Below, piece after piece: positions 47,375 through 56,749 of a DNA stretch of 64,000 nt (within the stretch, counting starts at the first letter, position 1; each line of letters opens with the position of its first letter). Origin of the DNA: Aldehydirespirator sp963667505 (GTDB taxonomy: Bacteria > Actinomycetota > Acidimicrobiia > Acidimicrobiales > Aldehydirespiratoraceae). The notes beneath the pieces were generated by a model, which was given only the letters and a program-made list of their open reading frames with translations, made no database searches and was not told where the DNA came from. The stretch is taken from positions 3,224,001 through 3,288,000 of the forward strand of contig OY763490.2 in the NCBI GenBank assembly GCA_963667505.2, written 5' to 3'. Position numbers and translations under genes: made by a program.

Positions 47375-49684
47375 GTGTACTCTTCGCTGGCCCGGCGGTG
47401 CTTCCGGCGTCCCTGGCGCGGACTCGTCGTCTGGCTCCTGGTCCTGTTCGCGGTGCTGGGTATCTCCGGGAATCTCGGAGAGGCCTACAGCGCCGATTTG
47501 GCCATAGCCGGCACCGAGAGCCACGACGGCAACGACCTTCTCAAGCAGCACTTCGCCGGCGTTGGCGCCGGACCGGCCGGCACCATCGTGTTCCGGGCCG
47601 AGCAAGGCGTGGACGATCCCGAGGTGCGGTCGGCGATGGGCGAGTTGTTCGCTCGGGTGAGGGCACTCGAGGACACCTCCATCATCACGCCGTACGATCC
47701 GCTGGTCGGGCCGCTGCGAATCGCGCAGGACGGCGACCATGCAGGCCGCGTCGCATACGCCGATGTGAGTCTCCCGGCCGGGACGAGCGCCACCGAGGCC
47801 CAGGACATGGGAAGGACCATCGAGGGCCTGATCTCCGAGCTCGAGTTGCGATCCATCGAGGGCCTCGAGGTGGAAGTGGGCGGGGTCTGGTTCGCCGAAC
47901 TGAGGCCGCCCGAGTCCGAGGCCATCGGGCTGGCCTTCGCGGTGTTCGTCCTCATCGCAATGCTGGGTTCGGTTATGGCCATGGGCGCCACTGTGGTGGC
48001 GGCTCTGGTCACCGTCGGCATCGGCGCGGCCACCATCATCGTCCTCAGCAACTTCATGACCGTGCCCGACTTCGCGCCGGCCATAGGCCTCATGATCGGG
48101 CTGGGCGTCGGCATCGACTACGCACTGTTCATCATCACCCGCTACCGGGACGCGCTGAGCGAGGGCCACGAGCGGGAGCAGGCCCTAGTGCTGGCGCTCG
48201 ACTCCGCAGGCAGGTCCGTCATATTCGCGGGCGCGACTGTCGTCGTGTCGCTGCTGGGCATGCTGTTCATCGGGATCCCGTTCGTGACCGGCTTCGGCGT
48301 CGCCGCGGCCGCGACCGTGACAGTGGTGGTGGTCGGCTCGGTCACGCTGCTGCCGTCGCTGGTCGCCCTGCTCGGCGACCGGCTCACCACCACCCGGGTT
48401 CGGGGCGTGGTGGCCGCGGCGCTGTTCAGCGCAGCCCTGTTCGGCGCCGGCGCCGGGATCGAGCCGTTGGCCATCGGCGCCGTGCCGGCTGCTCTGGTCG
48501 TGCTGGCGGCCGGGATGTTCGGAGGGGACGGGAACCCTCTGCGACGAAGGCTGCGGTCCCGTCGGACCCGTCCGCTCCGCGAGACGGGGTGGTACCGGCT
48601 CAGCCGCGCCGTGCAGGCTCGGCCGTGGAGCTTCGCCATAGGCGGCACCGCGCTGCTGCTGTTGTTGGCTGCTCCGGTGTTCGTGCTGCGGTTCGGATTC
48701 GCGGACGAGAGCAACTACGCCGCGGAGACCACCACCCGCAAGGCCTACGACCTGCTCGTCGACGGCTTCGGAGCGGGTGCCAACGGTCCTCTGCTGGTGG
48801 TGACCGAGGTGTCGGGCGTCGCCCAGATGGCCGAGTTGGCCAGCCTGGCAGGGGCCATCGAGGCCACCGACGGGGTCAGCTTCGTCAGCCCTCCCATCCC
48901 CAACAGCCCGCTGGCGCCGACCGCGGCCGCCCTCGAGGTCCGGCCGGCCACCGGGCCCCAGGCTGACGAGACCGAGGCCCTCGTCAAGCACCTTCGCAGC
49001 AATGTGATCCCCGCGGCCGCCGCCGGGACGAGCCTCGATCCTGTGATCACCGGGCTGGTCGCGGTCAAGGCCGACGTCAGCGACTTCTTGAAGTCGCGCA
49101 CCTTGGTGTTCTTCGTGGCGGTGCTGGGCGCCTCCTTCCTGCTGCTGATGGCCGTGTTCCGCTCGCTGGTCGTGCCGCTGAAGGCCGTCATCATGAACAT
49201 GCTCTCGATCGGCGCGGCCTACGGCGTGCTGGTGGCCGTGTTCCAGTGGGGCTGGCTGGGCGGCCTCGTGGGGGTCGAGCCGGGGCCGATAGAGCCGTTC
49301 ATGCCTATGATGCTGTTCGCGGTCCTGTTCGGCCTGTCCATGGACTACGAGGTGTTCCTCCTGTCGAGGATGAAGGAGGAGTTCGAACGCACCGGCGACG
49401 CGGTGAACTCCGTTGCCGACGGCTTGGCCCTGACAGCCCGAGTGATCACCGCGGCCGCCTTGATCATGGTGTTCGTGTTCGGGAGCTTCGTGTTCGAGGA
49501 CCAGCGGGCAATCAAGATGTTCGGCGTCGGTTTGGCGGCCGCGGTTGCAGCCGACGCCAGCCTTGTACGGATGCTCATCGTGCCCTCGACGATGGAGCTG
49601 CTCGGCGCTCGCAACTGGTGGCTCCCAGGCTGGCTCGACCGCATTCTTCCGAACGTCAGAGTTGAAGGCAGCAACATGGCCTGA
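47375..49684 (+). CDS. MMPL/RND-family membrane transporter
   Basis: 769 aa, two-fold RND layout with extracytoplasmic loops after helix 1 and helix 7. Helix-4 motifs are GLGVGIDYALFIITRYRD and, in the second half, GLSMDYEVFLLSRMKEEFE, as in actinobacterial MmpL/YdfJ proteins. The proton-relay region is GIDYALF/SMDYEVF with the Asp-Tyr pair. Known relatives export lipids, siderophores or drugs. It is shorter than mycobacterial MmpL3 (about 940) and lacks a cytoplasmic tail. Single gene, read from a leaderless promoter. Confidence 0.87.
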   Translation: MYSSLARRCFRRPWRGLVVWLLVLFAVLGISGNLGEAYSADLAIAGTESHDGNDLLKQHFAGVGAGPAGTIVFRAEQGVDDPEVRSAMGELFARVRALEDTSIITPYDPLVGPLRIAQDGDHAGRVAYADVSLPAGTSATEAQDMGRTIEGLISELELRSIEGLEVEVGGVWFAELRPPESEAIGLAFAVFVLIAMLGSVMAMGATVVAALVTVGIGAATIIVLSNFMTVPDFAPAIGLMIGLGVGIDYALFIITRYRDALSEGHEREQALVLALDSAGRSVIFAGATVVVSLLGMLFIGIPFVTGFGVAAAATVTVVVVGSVTLLPSLVALLGDRLTTTRVRGVVAAALFSAALFGAGAGIEPLAIGAVPAALVVLAAGMFGGDGNPLRRRLRSRRTRPLRETGWYRLSRAVQARPWSFAIGGTALLLLLAAPVFVLRFGFADESNYAAETTTRKAYDLLVDGFGAGANGPLLVVTEVSGVAQMAELASLAGAIEATDGVSFVSPPIPNSPLAPTAAALEVRPATGPQADETEALVKHLRSNVIPAAAAGTSLDPVITGLVAVKADVSDFLKSRTLVFFVAVLGASFLLLMAVFRSLVVPLKAVIMNMLSIGAAYGVLVAVFQWGWLGGLVGVEPGPIEPFMPMMLFAVLFGLSMDYEVFLLSRMKEEFERTGDAVNSVADGLALTARVITAAALIMVFVFGSFVFEDQRAIKMFGVGLAAAVAADASLVRMLIVPSTMELLGARNWWLPGWLDRILPNVRVEGSNMA

Positions 49685-49752
49685 TCTACAGGGCCGCATT
49701 GGGTCGTAAAGCCCGTCGGCGAGGATAGGCCCACACCGATAGGCTGGTGAAG

Positions 49753-50961
49753 ATGCACGTCGGCGAGCATGAAGCTGACGGCTCGCCCGTGGTGCCGTCC
49801 GACTATCGCGACTCGTTCAAGCGCGCGTATGCGGCGGACTCCGACCGGGCGACGAACTACATCGTGCACACGATGGTGGCCGACCCGGTCTGTGACGAGA
49901 TGATGGACCAGCTCGCCGCGGCTCCGATGGACGACTCGGACCGGTTCTTGCGGGCGGCCGTCGAGGATCCCGACGATCCGGCGCTGAAGGACGCTCCGCC
50001 CGCGGTGCACGCCTTCGTCGAGGAGTTGGAGACGGTGCCCGACTGGGTCGACTTCGCAGACTTCACCGGCGGCGTCCGGGCCTTCCACCGGGACTCGGGG
50101 ACGTGCCTGGCCGCGATGCTGGGCGGTGTGCTCGTCGAGGGCTTCTCCACCACCATCGCCAAGTCCTTCTTCATCACCGGGCGGCTGCGCGATCAGGGGG
50201 TCAGGCGCCTGCACCAGAACAACCGTCACATGATCGAGATATTCCTGCCGTCCGGCTTGGAGACGAAGAACGACGGCTGGAAGCTCTCGGTGCGGATCCG
50301 GTTGGTGCATGCCAAGGTCAGGCAACTCTTCAACAGTTCCCACGATTGGGACACCGACGCGCAGGGGGTGCCGGTCAGTGCGGCCCAGACCGCTTACGCA
50401 CTGACGGCCTTCTCGGCGAGGATGCTGCTGCACATGAAGGGGCTGGGTGCCAGATACAGCGACGAGGAGCGCGACAGCTTCATGGCTGTCTGGCGGTATT
50501 CGGGGCATTTGATGGGAATCCCCTCCACTATCCTGCTACGCGACTACGCCGACGCGCTGGAGCTGTTCAGGATCGGCAGCTTGTGCGAGCCCGACCCGGA
50601 CATCGAGTCGATCGTCATGGCAAACTCACTGGTGCACTCGGCGCCCCTCGTGGCCGGAATCACCGATCCGGCCGATCGCCGCAAGATGGCGAAGTACATT
50701 TTCACGGTGTCGCGCGCCATGATCGGCGAAGCGCTGGCCGACCGGCTGCAGTATCCGTCCGGTCGCACGCTCGGCGTGCTGCCCTGGTTCCGCGTCCAGC
50801 GGCGATACCACCGCTTCATGAAGGATCGGATCCCGATGCTGACCCGGGAGTCGAACTTCACCGCGTTCAGCACTCTGCTCGAAGTGTCGGCCCTGAAGGA
50901 GTTGGACATCGGTTACAGACTCCCCGACCACGTCTACGCGGAGGAGTCGCGTAGCTGGTGA
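49753..50961 (+). CDS. MpaB/latex-clearing-protein family oxygenase (DUF2236)
   Basis: 402 aa from ATG 49753, 7 nt after a TAGGCT box, suggesting a leaderless mRNA (GTG 49747 would add two residues). Family features are VDFADFTGGVRAFHRDSGTCLAAMLGGVLVEGFSTTIAKSFFITGRL, RRLHQNNRHMIEIF, RIRLVHAKVRQLF (conserved Arg/His of the presumed haem site) and YSDEERDSFMAVWRYSGHLMGIP. MpaB-type proteins bind haem b; the group includes mycophenolic acid biosynthesis MpaB' and rubber oxygenase Lcp. No export signal is seen, so an intracellular oxygenase is more likely than Lcp-type rubber cleavage. Confidence 0.82.
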   Translation: MHVGEHEADGSPVVPSDYRDSFKRAYAADSDRATNYIVHTMVADPVCDEMMDQLAAAPMDDSDRFLRAAVEDPDDPALKDAPPAVHAFVEELETVPDWVDFADFTGGVRAFHRDSGTCLAAMLGGVLVEGFSTTIAKSFFITGRLRDQGVRRLHQNNRHMIEIFLPSGLETKNDGWKLSVRIRLVHAKVRQLFNSSHDWDTDAQGVPVSAAQTAYALTAFSARMLLHMKGLGARYSDEERDSFMAVWRYSGHLMGIPSTILLRDYADALELFRIGSLCEPDPDIESIVMANSLVHSAPLVAGITDPADRRKMAKYIFTVSRAMIGEALADRLQYPSGRTLGVLPWFRVQRRYHRFMKDRIPMLTRESNFTAFSTLLEVSALKELDIGYRLPDHVYAEESRSW

Positions 50962-51118
50962 GTCCGGCGGCAGGGGGCTTTCCGCCAGCAGGTCGGAAGC
51001 CTGCTGGGCCGCGCTGCCGCCGCTGGCCGGGGCGCCGCCGACCGTGGGTAGATCGCTTGCATCCGCCCGCACGAGGTAAGCCGCAGCCCGGTCGCGCGCA
51101 TGGCACCGTGGCGCCGTG

Positions 51119-51180
51119 TAGCATCGCGACGGGTCACAGCCGACTGCGATCGATCAGCGATTGCGAGGAGAGCGATTTCA
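51119..51180 (+). promoter_or_regulatory. Candidate promoter and SD of the STAS gene
   Basis: TAGCAT (51119-51124) fits the TANNNT -10 pattern and would give a leader of about 50 nt with a GAGGAG site (51164) before the TTG start. The remaining 50962-51118 stretch is GC-rich without a gene. Confidence 0.35.
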
Positions 51181-51522
51181 TTGGACATCAGCACTGAGCG
51201 GCATGGTGCCGTCTTGATCGCAAGGGCCGAAGGCCGCGTCGACGGATCCAACGCGCAGCAGTTCCATCAGGCGGTGGAGTCGGCGCTGGGCGCTGATGAT
51301 CTGGCGATGGCGCTTGACTTCAGTCGACTCTCATACATCAGCAGCGCAGGTCTTCGCGTGGTGCTGTTGACTGCCAAAACGTTACAACAGCGGCGAGGGC
51401 GTCTAGTTGTATGCTCACTTCCCAATGGCATAAGGGAACTCTTTCAGATCAGCGGTTTCGACAAGATCATCACCATATGCGAGTCTTGTGACGAGGCAGT
51501 TGCTGAACTCAACGGCAGTTGA
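51181..51522 (+). CDS. STAS-domain anti-sigma-factor antagonist
   Basis: 113 aa from TTG 51181. SpoIIAA/RsbV-like STAS fold: GRVDGSNAQQFHQAVESAL, ALDFSRLSYISSAGLRVVLLTAKTLQQRRG with the phosphorylatable Ser in ISSAGLR (Ser54/55), and a C-terminal SGFDKIITICESCDEAVAEL. In partner-switching systems such a protein is phosphorylated by an RsbW-type kinase and dephosphorylated by an RsbU/SpoIIE-type phosphatase. Both partners are encoded just downstream. Confidence 0.88.
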   Translation: MDISTERHGAVLIARAEGRVDGSNAQQFHQAVESALGADDLAMALDFSRLSYISSAGLRVVLLTAKTLQQRRGRLVVCSLPNGIRELFQISGFDKIITICESCDEAVAELNGS

Positions 51523-51622
51523 ATACACGAGGCAGCCTGACGATGTTCAGATCTACTATGCTATTAGCCAGTTCGCGTGATTCTATACAAATCGGACCAT
51601 CAACGAAAGCAATTCAAATCCA

Positions 51623-52786
51623 ATGATAGAGCCTCCATACAAAATTCTGGTTGTCGATGATGAACCGGACCTCGAGCCTTTGGTGTTGCAACGTATGCGG
51701 CGGCATATTCGATCAGGCCAATACATATTCACCTTTGCCCAGAACGGGATTGAAGCCCTAGAGTGCCTGAGAGAGGACGAAGAGATACTAATTGTCTTGT
51801 CCGATATAAATATGCCGAAAATGGATGGTCTCACACTCCTTGAGAACATTCCTAGCGTAAATCCCAATGTGCGTTCTGTGATCATTTCAGCCTACGGAGA
51901 CATGAAGAACATTCGCACTGCGATGAACCGTGGTGCTTTCGACTTTGTGACAAAGCCGGTGGACTTCGATGATCTCAAGTTGACAATTGAACGTACATTG
52001 CAGCATTTGCTGGAATGGACCGAGGCACTGGCCGCTCGCGACAGGCTTGTAACGATCCAGAACGAACTGAGCGTGGCCAGTACCATGCAACAGTCGATAC
52101 TGCCTAGGAGTTTCCCTACGTCAGACCTCTACGACGTGTACGCCAGCATGAAGCCCGCACGATCAGTGGGCGGCGACTTCTTCGACATAGTCATGCTCGA
52201 CGCTGGCCGTGTCGGCATCGCCATCGCCGACGTTTCGGACAAGGGCGTGCCGGCTGCACTGTTCATGATGTCCAGCCGCACGCTGTTGAAGGGATCAGCC
52301 ATCGGGATGGAGGCGCCCGGGGAAGTCCTGCGCGAGGTCAACGACCTTCTATGCGAGAATAATGACACTGCAATGTTCGTCACGCTCTTCTATGCGGTCT
52401 ATGATCCCCTCAGTGGGCGACTCACGTACGCTAACGGCGGACACAACACGCCAGTTATCGTGGACACTACTGGCGGATCGAGACAGCTACCGATGACCGG
52501 AGGTGTGGCACTAGGATTGATGTCGGGCCTCGAGTATGATCACGACTCTGTCGTGCTGAGACCCGGTGAGACAGTTGTTCTGTACACAGACGGTGTAACC
52601 GAGGCAATGAATCTCGAAAAAGAAGAGTTCGGAATGGAGCGTCTTGAGCAGATGTTTGAAGGGTCGCCTCCAAATAATGCCAAAACAGCCAACGATCTGA
52701 TTTTTGACGCTGTGAATGAGTTCGCGGGCGACGCTCCACAATCCGATGACATCACATGCATGACACTACGTCGCAACGAGGAGTGA
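51623..52786 (+). CDS. Response regulator with PP2C (SpoIIE/RsbU) phosphatase output
   Basis: 387 aa. Receiver domain at residues ~7-125 (ILVVDDEPDLE, phospho-acceptor Asp61 in VLSDINMPKMDG, Thr/Ser in ISAYGD, Lys in VTKPVDF). A helical linker (~130-165) follows, then a SpoIIE-type PP2C domain with SVGGDFFDIVMLDAGRVGIAIADVSDKGVPAALFMM, ANGGHNTPVI and QSDDITCMTL, so the metal Asp residues are present. It probably dephosphorylates the STAS protein when its receiver is phosphorylated by the downstream histidine kinase. Base composition is much lower in GC than neighbours (e.g. 30 of 60 G/C at 51721-51780 versus 43 of 60 at 50041-50100). Confidence 0.9.
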   Translation: MIEPPYKILVVDDEPDLEPLVLQRMRRHIRSGQYIFTFAQNGIEALECLREDEEILIVLSDINMPKMDGLTLLENIPSVNPNVRSVIISAYGDMKNIRTAMNRGAFDFVTKPVDFDDLKLTIERTLQHLLEWTEALAARDRLVTIQNELSVASTMQQSILPRSFPTSDLYDVYASMKPARSVGGDFFDIVMLDAGRVGIAIADVSDKGVPAALFMMSSRTLLKGSAIGMEAPGEVLREVNDLLCENNDTAMFVTLFYAVYDPLSGRLTYANGGHNTPVIVDTTGGSRQLPMTGGVALGLMSGLEYDHDSVVLRPGETVVLYTDGVTEAMNLEKEEFGMERLEQMFEGSPPNNAKTANDLIFDAVNEFAGDAPQSDDITCMTLRRNEE

Positions 52787-52788
52787 AG

Positions 52789-53208
52789 ATGGCCGAGAAG
52801 CTGGTCCTTGAAGTAGACAACCATCGCAGTGAACTCGATCGCATTACCGCGGCTGTCGAAGAGTTGGGAGAGCGTGAGCAATGGCCACCGGCGCTCGTGT
52901 TCAAGGTCCATCTTGCGCTCGAGGAATTGGTGGTGAACGTGATGACCCATGGTCGGCATGAGAAGATGCACGAGATACGGGTGACGCTCACCTCAGACGA
53001 CGAGGCGGTGTCAGTGGAGATTATGGACGACGGCCTGCCGTTCGACCCGTTGAATGACGCCCCCGAGCCGGACCTCACGGGCCAGATCGAAGATCGTCGA
53101 GTGGGCGGTCTCGGCGTGTTCCTCGTGCTGGACATGGCGGATGAAGTCAACTACGCCCGAGAGCACGGGAAGAACTGCTTCTTCATGAAAGTGCTCCGGG
53201 ACGCATGA
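52789..53208 (+). CDS. RsbW-like serine kinase / anti-sigma factor (HATPase_c)
   Basis: 139 aa from ATG 52789, 2 nt after the phosphatase stop. GHKL ATPase domain: N-box VHLALEELVVNVMTHG (Glu and Asn present), G1-like VEIMDDGLPFDPL and G2-like GGLGVFLVLDMADEVNY. Such proteins phosphorylate STAS antagonists and sequester a sigma factor or other output protein. No sigma-factor gene is adjacent, so its target is either encoded elsewhere or is not a sigma factor. Confidence 0.87.
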   Translation: MAEKLVLEVDNHRSELDRITAAVEELGEREQWPPALVFKVHLALEELVVNVMTHGRHEKMHEIRVTLTSDDEAVSVEIMDDGLPFDPLNDAPEPDLTGQIEDRRVGGLGVFLVLDMADEVNYAREHGKNCFFMKVLRDA

Positions 53209-53239
53209 GGGACGGCCCCGGAGTGAGAGGATCGCTTCG

Positions 53240-54499
53240 GTGAGCCGGGCCGGGCTCTGCGTCTCGGTGGCAGTTCTGATCGTGGTCGGGTGCGGTTCGT
53301 CGGGACCCGGCGACGACAGCTCGGTCATCTCCACTACTGTGCCGGAGAGCTTCGACGGCGAGGTGGGCACGGCCCAGCCTGCCGCGGACGCTGGCCCGAC
53401 CCCCGGCGTGTCGGACCAGGCGGTCGTCTTCGGTCAGTCCGCCGCGTTCAGCGGCCCGGCCGCGGAGTTGGGCACCAGCATGCGGCTCGGGGTCGAGGCC
53501 GCCTTCGCCGAGGCGAACCGCGGCGGCGGCGTCCACGGTCGGCGGTTGGAGCTCGTCTCCCTCGACGATGCCTACGAGCCCGAGGCGGCCATCGCCAACA
53601 CCCGCACGCTGATCGAGCAGGAGCAGGTGTTCGCGCTGATCGGCGCCGTGGGCACTCCGACTTCCCGTTCGGCGACGCCGGTGGCCGCCGAGAGCGGTGT
53701 GCCCTACGTTGCTCCATTCACCGGCGCGGCCTTCCTGCGCGACCCGCAGTGGGAGAATGTGATCAACCTCAGAGCCTCCTATTACCAGGAGACCGAGGAG
53801 ATGGTGGAGCGCCTGACCTCCGACTTGGGCGTCGAGCGGATCGCGGTCATGTACCAGGACGACTCGTTCGGCCGGGCTGGGTACCGGGGCGCCCTCCAGG
53901 CTCTGGAGCGCCGGACTATGGAGCCCGTGTCTCTGGGGGTGTACACGCGCAACACGACTGCCGTGAAGTCGGGGTTGCTGGACGTGCGCCAGGGCGATCC
54001 CGACGCAGTCATCATCGTCGGAGCCTACAAGCCGGTGGCGTCGGTGATCACCTGGGCCCGGGTACTCGGGATGGACGCCGTGTTCATCACCCTCTCCTTC
54101 GTGGGAAGCAACGCCCTCGCTGAGGAGCTTGGCAGCTACGCTCCCGGCGTCTTCGCCACGCAGGTGATGCCGTTTCCGACCGACGCCACGGTGCCGGCTG
54201 TGGCCGCCTACCTCGAGGCGCTGTCCGCGCACGATCCGGAGGCCGATCCGGGGTTCGTGTCCATCGAGGGCTACCTGGCCGGGCGGCTCGCCATCGCCAG
54301 TCTCGAGCTGTGCGGCCCAGAGCTCGACCGGGCCTGCTTCCTGGCGAGCTTCAATGACTTGAGGGCCGAGCACCTCGAGAGCTTCGAGCTGGACTTCGGA
54401 CCCGACGACAACCAGGGTTCCGACGCGGTGTTCCTGACGGTGATCGACGAGAACGGCCAATACCGGCCCATCGAGACGATGTTGGAGGCGACTCGATGA
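53240..54499 (+). CDS. Branched-chain-type substrate-binding lipoprotein linked to a sensor kinase
   Basis: 419 aa. Lipobox IVVGC (Cys18), a short disordered region, then a Peripla_BP_6 domain (VVFGQSAAFSGPAAELGTSMRLGVEAAFAEANRGGGVHGRRLEL in parts: AAFSGPAAELGTSMRLGVEAA; LIGAVGTPTSRSATPVA; RIAVMYQDDSFGRAGYRGAL). The SxxxG ligand pocket segment AVGTPTS is typical of amino-acid/amide binding. It overlaps the histidine-kinase gene in ATGA and has no permease or ATPase gene nearby, so it is more likely a ligand sensor than a transport component. Confidence 0.87.
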   Translation: MSRAGLCVSVAVLIVVGCGSSGPGDDSSVISTTVPESFDGEVGTAQPAADAGPTPGVSDQAVVFGQSAAFSGPAAELGTSMRLGVEAAFAEANRGGGVHGRRLELVSLDDAYEPEAAIANTRTLIEQEQVFALIGAVGTPTSRSATPVAAESGVPYVAPFTGAAFLRDPQWENVINLRASYYQETEEMVERLTSDLGVERIAVMYQDDSFGRAGYRGALQALERRTMEPVSLGVYTRNTTAVKSGLLDVRQGDPDAVIIVGAYKPVASVITWARVLGMDAVFITLSFVGSNALAEELGSYAPGVFATQVMPFPTDATVPAVAAYLEALSAHDPEADPGFVSIEGYLAGRLAIASLELCGPELDRACFLASFNDLRAEHLESFELDFGPDDNQGSDAVFLTVIDENGQYRPIETMLEATR

Positions 54500-56745
54500 C
54501 GGATCTGCGCGGCGAGATGAAGGAACGGCTGGCGCAGCTCGCCCGGATGCGCTATCGCATATCGACAAGGCTCTACGTGGGCATCGGAACCTCGGTAGTG
54601 CTCACGATCCTGGCCGCTCTCGTCGGCCTCTTCTCGTTCAGCCAGGTCGCCGACGGCCAGAACAGGGTCAACGAAGGCAGCGTGCCGTCGCTGGCGGCCG
54701 CGTTCAGGGTGGCGCAACTCAGCGGCGAGCTGGTCGCCACCGCGCCGGGCCTGGGCGCCTCGTCTCGTAGTGACTTCGCATCGCTCTCCGCGAGTGCCGA
54801 CACAACTTACTCCCATTTCGCGGAGAGCCTGGCCGCGCTCGAAGAGGCCGGCATCAGCGAAGCCCAGCGGGATGAATTGCAGAGACTCAGCGCGAGGCTT
54901 CTCGCCAATGTCGAGGAGATCAAGGCCGACAAGCTCAAGATCTTCGAACTGGCCGAGAGCAGGGAGAGCCTCAAGTCCGAGTTGGACGAAGTGAGCGCAA
55001 GGCTCGACGTCACGCTGATTCCGACGATTGACGACCAGTTCTTCTACACCATGACGGGGTATCGTGCGCTTGCCGGCATTCGGGCGACCCGTTCGGTTCA
55101 CCTGGCCGAGCGCGAGGTGGCGCACTACCGCTACCTGGCCGAGCTGCAGGCCGATGCTGACACTGCGGCGCAGCTGCTGGCCAGTGCGTTCGCGGTTTCG
55201 GACGCCTCCAGCGTCGAGCCGCTGATCGAGCGTTTCGAGTCGGCGCAAGGCCGTGTGGAGCGAAGCCTGTCGGGTTTGCAGGACTCGTCGGCTCGCACCC
55301 GGCTGCAGCCCATCTTCGATCAACTCCTCAGCCTGGGAGGTGAACAGGGCGGATTCGTTCTGAGGGTTGAAGAACTCAGGCTGATAGAGCACCAGGGGCA
55401 GCTGCTCCAGGACAACCGGGCGATCGCCGCCGACCTGCTTCACGGGGTCAACGATCTGGTCGGCTCGGCTGAGGCTGAGGTTCGGGCGGCCACCGACGCC
55501 TCGGAGGAGGCGATGGCCACGGGTCGGGCCCTGCTGCTGGCTATCGCGGCGATCGGCGTCGGCGGAGCGGTGCTGATCGTATTGCGGGTGGGCCGGGTGC
55601 TGGTGAGCCGACTGGCTCGCATCTCGGCCTGGATGCGTCGCATGGCGTCGGGCGACTTGGAGGCCACCGAGGAGATCGAGGGCCGCGACGAGGTGACCGA
55701 GATGGCCGCGGCGCTGGAGGTGTTCCGACAGCACGCTCTCGAGGTCCAGCGCCTGAACCTGGTGGAGATGCTGGCCGAGGAGCTCAAGGAGAAGAACGAT
55801 CAGCTCGAGGAGGTGCTGGAGGACCTGCAGAAGGCCCAGGATCAGATCGTCATGCGGGAGAAGCTGGCCGCCCTCGGCGAGCTGACCGCGGGCGTGGCCC
55901 ACGAGATAAAGAACCCGTTGAACTTCGTCAAGAACTTCTCCGAGGTGTCCGGGGAGCTGATCGAAGAGTTGAGGGAGGCGATCGACGACATCGGCGACGG
56001 GATCGAAGAAGACCAGAAGTCGTACATAGAGGAGATCTCCGATGATCTAACCGGCAATCTGGAGCGGATCCGCTCACACGGCGACCGGGCCAACCGCATT
56101 GTGCACGACATGCTGCAGATGGGCCGCGACACCGGCGAGTGGCAGATGGCGAAGATCAACGACCTCCTGGAGGAACACTCCCGTCTCGCCTATCACGCGG
56201 CTAGGGCCAATGACTCGGACTTCCAGCTCGACCTCAAGTTCGATCTCGATCCCGAGATCGGCCGCATCGAGGTGATACCGCGCGACCTGAGCCGCGTGTT
56301 CTTGAACATGATCGGCAACGCGGGCGACGCCACCGACGAGAAGCGGCGCAAGCTGCTGGCAGGCGACATCCAACCGGCCCCCTCGGAGGAGTCCGAGCCC
56401 TACATGCCCACACTGTGGATTTCCAGTCGCCGTGATGCGGAGAAGATCGAGATCCGCATCAAGGACAACGGCATGGGGATCCCTCCCGACGTGGCCGACA
56501 AGATCTTCAATCCGTTCTTCACCACCAAGCCCACCGACCGGGGAACCGGCCTGGGCCTGGCCATCTCGAGCGACATCGTGCGCCAGCACGGCGGCAGCAT
56601 CCGTGTGGAGTCCGAGCCGGGCCTGTCCACCGAGATGATCATCGAGCTGCCGCTGGAGCCGCCGCAAGCGGCACGAGAGGCCGAACTCGCCCAGGCCGAA
56701 CAGGCCGACGACGAGCCGTCTGCCGAGGAGCCGGTCGGAGTCTGA
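54496..56745 (+). CDS. HAMP-domain sensor histidine kinase
   Basis: 749 aa. TM1 at ~27-48 (RLYVGIGTSVVLTILAALVG), a ~290-residue extracytoplasmic helical sensor region, TM2 at ~345-362, then HAMP (RVLVSRLARISAWMRRMASGDLEATEEIEG), a coiled coil (VEMLAEELKEKNDQLEEVLEDLQKA) and the His box GVAHEIKNPLNFVKNF (His about 470). ATPase motifs are NMIGNAGDATDEKRR, DNGMGIPPDVADKIFNPFF and GTGLGLAISSDIVRQHGG. A C-terminal Ala/Glu tail ends the protein. Ligand-loaded binding protein (upstream gene) probably modulates it; the cognate receiver is likely the PP2C response regulator. It converges on the next gene with a 4-bp gap. Confidence 0.9.
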   Translation: MTDLRGEMKERLAQLARMRYRISTRLYVGIGTSVVLTILAALVGLFSFSQVADGQNRVNEGSVPSLAAAFRVAQLSGELVATAPGLGASSRSDFASLSASADTTYSHFAESLAALEEAGISEAQRDELQRLSARLLANVEEIKADKLKIFELAESRESLKSELDEVSARLDVTLIPTIDDQFFYTMTGYRALAGIRATRSVHLAEREVAHYRYLAELQADADTAAQLLASAFAVSDASSVEPLIERFESAQGRVERSLSGLQDSSARTRLQPIFDQLLSLGGEQGGFVLRVEELRLIEHQGQLLQDNRAIAADLLHGVNDLVGSAEAEVRAATDASEEAMATGRALLLAIAAIGVGGAVLIVLRVGRVLVSRLARISAWMRRMASGDLEATEEIEGRDEVTEMAAALEVFRQHALEVQRLNLVEMLAEELKEKNDQLEEVLEDLQKAQDQIVMREKLAALGELTAGVAHEIKNPLNFVKNFSEVSGELIEELREAIDDIGDGIEEDQKSYIEEISDDLTGNLERIRSHGDRANRIVHDMLQMGRDTGEWQMAKINDLLEEHSRLAYHAARANDSDFQLDLKFDLDPEIGRIEVIPRDLSRVFLNMIGNAGDATDEKRRKLLAGDIQPAPSEESEPYMPTLWISSRRDAEKIEIRIKDNGMGIPPDVADKIFNPFFTTKPTDRGTGLGLAISSDIVRQHGGSIRVESEPGLSTEMIIELPLEPPQAAREAELAQAEQADDEPSAEEPVGV

Positions 56746-56749
56746 CCCG

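Noticed and set aside
46220..48169. 649-codon minus-strand frame across the FAD oxidoreductase and MMPL genes
   Set aside because: No domain is recognisable and both plus-strand genes are certain.
49753..50961. Rubber-degrading latex clearing protein
   Set aside because: It is in the same broad family, but lacks a Tat or Sec signal that Lcp needs to act outside the cell.
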